From Prauserella muralis (GTDB lineage: Bacteria > Actinomycetota > Actinomycetes > Mycobacteriales > Pseudonocardiaceae), in the NCBI RefSeq assembly GCF_003202285.1, contig NZ_MASW01000005.1, positions 744,001 to 808,000 on the forward strand: DNA of 64,000 nt. The letters are read 5' to 3'. Both the position numbers and the translations under genes were made by a program. Below, piece by piece: positions 62,223 to 64,000 of this stretch. Numbering within the stretch: position 1 is the stretch's first letter; each line of letters begins with the position of its first letter. The notes below the pieces were generated by a model that saw only the letters and a list, made by a program, of their open reading frames with translations, had not been told where the DNA came from and made no database searches.

Positions 62223-63739
62223 ACGATCACTCCGTCCTCAGTGGTCTCGTTCCGGGGAATCGCGTCGCCCGCGGGCGCGTTGCTCCTGCCGTACGGCCGG
62301 GTGGTGACCAGCAGCACCAGCCCCGACCCGACGACGAGCACGCCCGAGAGCAGCGTGAGGTAGTTGTCGTACCAGGGAGCGTCCGGCGTGCGCGGCCACA
62401 CCATGTTGACGATCGCGGCGACGCCGTACAGCAGCGCCAGCACGTTCACCGCGAGGCCCCAGCGGCCGAGCGTGAACGGTCCACTGGGGACCCAGCCCTT
62501 CAACCGGGCGCGCAGGGCCGCCAGCACGACCATCTGGAACCCGAGGTAGATGCCGAGCACCGCGAACGACACGATGCGTGCGGTGGCGTCCTCCGAGATA
62601 CGCGAGGCCAGCACCACCAGTGCGGGCACCACGGCCGCGAGGAGCAGGGCGTGGGGCGGCACGTGCAGGCGCACCGAGACCTTCGAGAACAGCCTGCTGG
62701 CGGGCAGCATCTTGTCCCTGGCGTAGGAGTAGGTGAGCCTGCTGGCGGCCGCCTGGAGGCTGAGCGCGCACGACAGGAACGACACCAGCACCACCAGCAG
62801 CACGACCTTCGACCCTGCGCTGCCGAACGCCGCGCCCAGCACGGTGGAGACGGGGTCGGCGTCCGCACCGGACATCACCGCGGCGAAGTCGGGTACCGCG
62901 AGCACCAGCGACAGGCAGACGAAGGTGGCCGCGAACCCGCCGACGTAGATGGTCATGCGCATGGCCTTGGGGATGCGCCGTGCCGGGTTCGGCACCTCCT
63001 CGGCGACGTCGCCGCACGCCTCGAAGCCGTAGTACTGGAAGATGCCGATCAGTCCGGCCGCGAGGAACGCCGCCAGATAGGAGCCCTCCCCTGCCGCGCC
63101 GAAGCTGTCGAAGAGCACGCCGAGTCCGTGGTGCCGTTCGCTGATCAGCAGCCAGCCGCCGACGACGAGGGCGCCGAGGATCTCGGTGGTGAAGCCGATG
63201 AGCGCGGCGATGGCGAGCACGCGGGTGCCACCGAGGTTGATGACGGTGGCCGCCACCAGCAGCGCCAGTGCGCACAGGATCGTGTTGCCCGTCGTGGTGT
63301 CCAGGCCGAACAGCATCGACACGTACGGGCCTGCGCCGTAGGCCACGCTGGCGATCGTGACCAGCAGCGCGATGAGGTACACCCAGCCGGTGAGCCAGGC
63401 CCAGCGCCTGCCCCACAGCCGCCTCGCCCACGGGTAGACGCCACCCGCGAGCGGGTACTGTGACACGACCTCGCCGAACACCAGGGCCACCAGCAGCTGC
63501 CCGACGCCGACGACGACCAGGCTCCACACCATGGGCGGGCCTCCGGTCGCCAGCGCGAAACCGAACAGCGTGTAGATCCCCACGACCGGCGACAGGTACG
63601 TGAAGCCCAGCGAGAAGTTCGCCCACAGGCTCATGTCCCGGCGGAACTCCGACCGGTAGCCGAGTGCCGCCAGCTGTGCCTCGTCCGAAGCCGCCTGGTC
63701 GTCCACGGGGGACTGCCGGGAAGGGACCTGCTCGACCAT
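62219..63739 (-). CDS. APC-family amino acid/polyamine permease
   Basis: The product has 506 residues and about 12 hydrophobic helices. The opening [21 protein letters not shown] and the [15 protein letters not shown] segment are typical of the APC amino-acid/choline/polyamine group; [20 protein letters not shown] is the conserved FE-box region. It imports an amine, amino acid or polyamine for the adjacent aldehyde dehydrogenase and LLM oxidoreductase. It begins with ATG 63739. Confidence 0.87.
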   Translation of the reverse strand: MVEQVPSRQSPVDDQAASDEAQLAALGYRSEFRRDMSLWANFSLGFTYLSPVVGIYTLFGFALATGGPPMVWSLVVVGVGQLLVALVFGEVVSQYPLAGGVYPWARRLWGRRWAWLTGWVYLIALLVTIASVAYGAGPYVSMLFGLDTTTGNTILCALALLVAATVINLGGTRVLAIAALIGFTTEILGALVVGGWLLISERHHGLGVLFDSFGAAGEGSYLAAFLAAGLIGIFQYYGFEACGDVAEEVPNPARRIPKAMRMTIYVGGFAATFVCLSLVLAVPDFAAVMSGADADPVSTVLGAAFGSAGSKVVLLVVLVSFLSCALSLQAAASRLTYSYARDKMLPASRLFSKVSVRLHVPPHALLLAAVVPALVVLASRISEDATARIVSFAVLGIYLGFQMVVLAALRARLKGWVPSGPFTLGRWGLAVNVLALLYGVAAIVNMVWPRTPDAPWYDNYLTLLSGVLVVGSGLVLLVTTRPYGRSNAPAGDAIPRNETTEDGVIV

Positions 63740-63791
63740 GGTCCGTCCTCTCGTCGAAAGGGTGCAGGAAGGGACTGCGCCGATGCCGCTG

Positions 63792-64000
63792 TCAGTCGTC
63801 GAGCTCGTCGAGCAGGCGCTGGCCGGACACGACCTTCTCGGCCCAGTGCCGGTGCATCCAGTCGAGATGGTCGTGGCGGCTCGCGACGATGCGCAGGGTG
63901 TCCCAGTTGGGAAACACCTGCTGCACGACGTGGGCGGTCATCAGCTTCGGGTCGACCTCGAAGATGTCGGCGAAGCGTTCGATGGCGACGTCGGTGACCT
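63792..64000 (-). CDS. Partial gene of unknown family, C-terminal 68 residues (cut by window edge)
   Basis: The frame is open from the window edge to a TGA at 63792-63794. The visible C-terminus includes RFADIFEVDPKLMTAHVVQQ, VFPNWDTLRIVASRHDHLDW and a charged tail VSGQRLLDELDD. I do not recognise the family. It lies 53 bp upstream of the permease and points the same way, so it is probably the first visible member of that unit. Confidence 0.6.
   Translation of the reverse strand, partial: VTDVAIERFADIFEVDPKLMTAHVVQQVFPNWDTLRIVASRHDHLDWMHRHWAEKVVSGQRLLDELDD

Overview
The window is chromosomal DNA of very high GC content from an actinobacterium. The best clues to lineage are a P450 and reductase pair that looks near-identical, from memory, to GcoA/GcoB of Amycolatopsis, a 368-residue Amycolatopsis-type N-acylamino-acid racemase, many LLM-class flavin enzymes and a rifamycin-associated element; Pseudonocardiales, probably Amycolatopsis or a close relative, is the most likely source. 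I see no rRNA, tRNA, CRISPR array, prophage or insertion sequence. Genes are packed tightly, often with 4-bp ATGA stop/start overlaps. Layout: 1-1936 holds the end of an AurF-like diiron oxygenase and its ferredoxin/reductase partner. 2006-3867 holds a coupled pair of MEDS-domain signalling proteins (one with an anti-sigma kinase domain, one with STAS). 3984-5048 is an LLM oxidoreductase interrupted by an in-frame TGA. 5306-6445 is a secreted S1 protease behind a DasR-like operator and a long inverted repeat. 6571-11600 is an alcohol/aldehyde oxidation block (AraC regulator, aldehyde dehydrogenase, NDMA-type zinc alcohol dehydrogenase, MHS transporter). 11817-16823 is an AztABCD zinc uptake system with two AztD-like proteins and a Zur-like box in the divergent promoter. 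16943-21729 holds two AraC regulators, a flavin-binding protein and the guaiacol O-demethylase genes gcoAB. 21726-25593 is a branched-chain 2-oxoacid dehydrogenase operon with a divergent Lrp-type regulator, followed by a LexA-like repressor, a decayed metallo-beta-lactamase-fold fragment and an LLM enzyme. 27438-41981 runs on the minus strand: a monooxygenase/truncated-globin fusion, then nine closely spaced genes (PucR regulator, racemase, GNAT transferase, M20 amidohydrolase, S9-S12 double hydrolase, and a peptide ABC importer with a fused permease/ATPase). The GNAT, racemase and M20 trio matches the known N-succinyl route that turns D-amino acids into L-amino acids; with importer and hydrolases it forms a plausible D-peptide salvage system. 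42163-48261 is mixed: a YdcF protein, an LLM enzyme, a YnfA membrane protein, an amine oxidase, an ArsR/P1B-ATPase metal efflux pair and an OsmC protein. 48258-51724 is indolepyruvate ferredoxin oxidoreductase broken by a frameshift, with a divergent Lrp regulator. 53417-55621 is the RNA polymerase-recycling helicase HelR behind a rifamycin-associated element. 55943-59710 is a compact DoxX, acyl-CoA dehydrogenase, PhnD-like, radical SAM gene set of unknown purpose. The window ends with an LLM enzyme, an aldehyde dehydrogenase, an amino-acid permease and one cut gene. The most notable items are the putative D-peptide salvage operon, the orphan radical SAM/PhnD/acyl-CoA dehydrogenase set, the RAE region where a promoter faces an immediate terminator, and three independent gene lesions.
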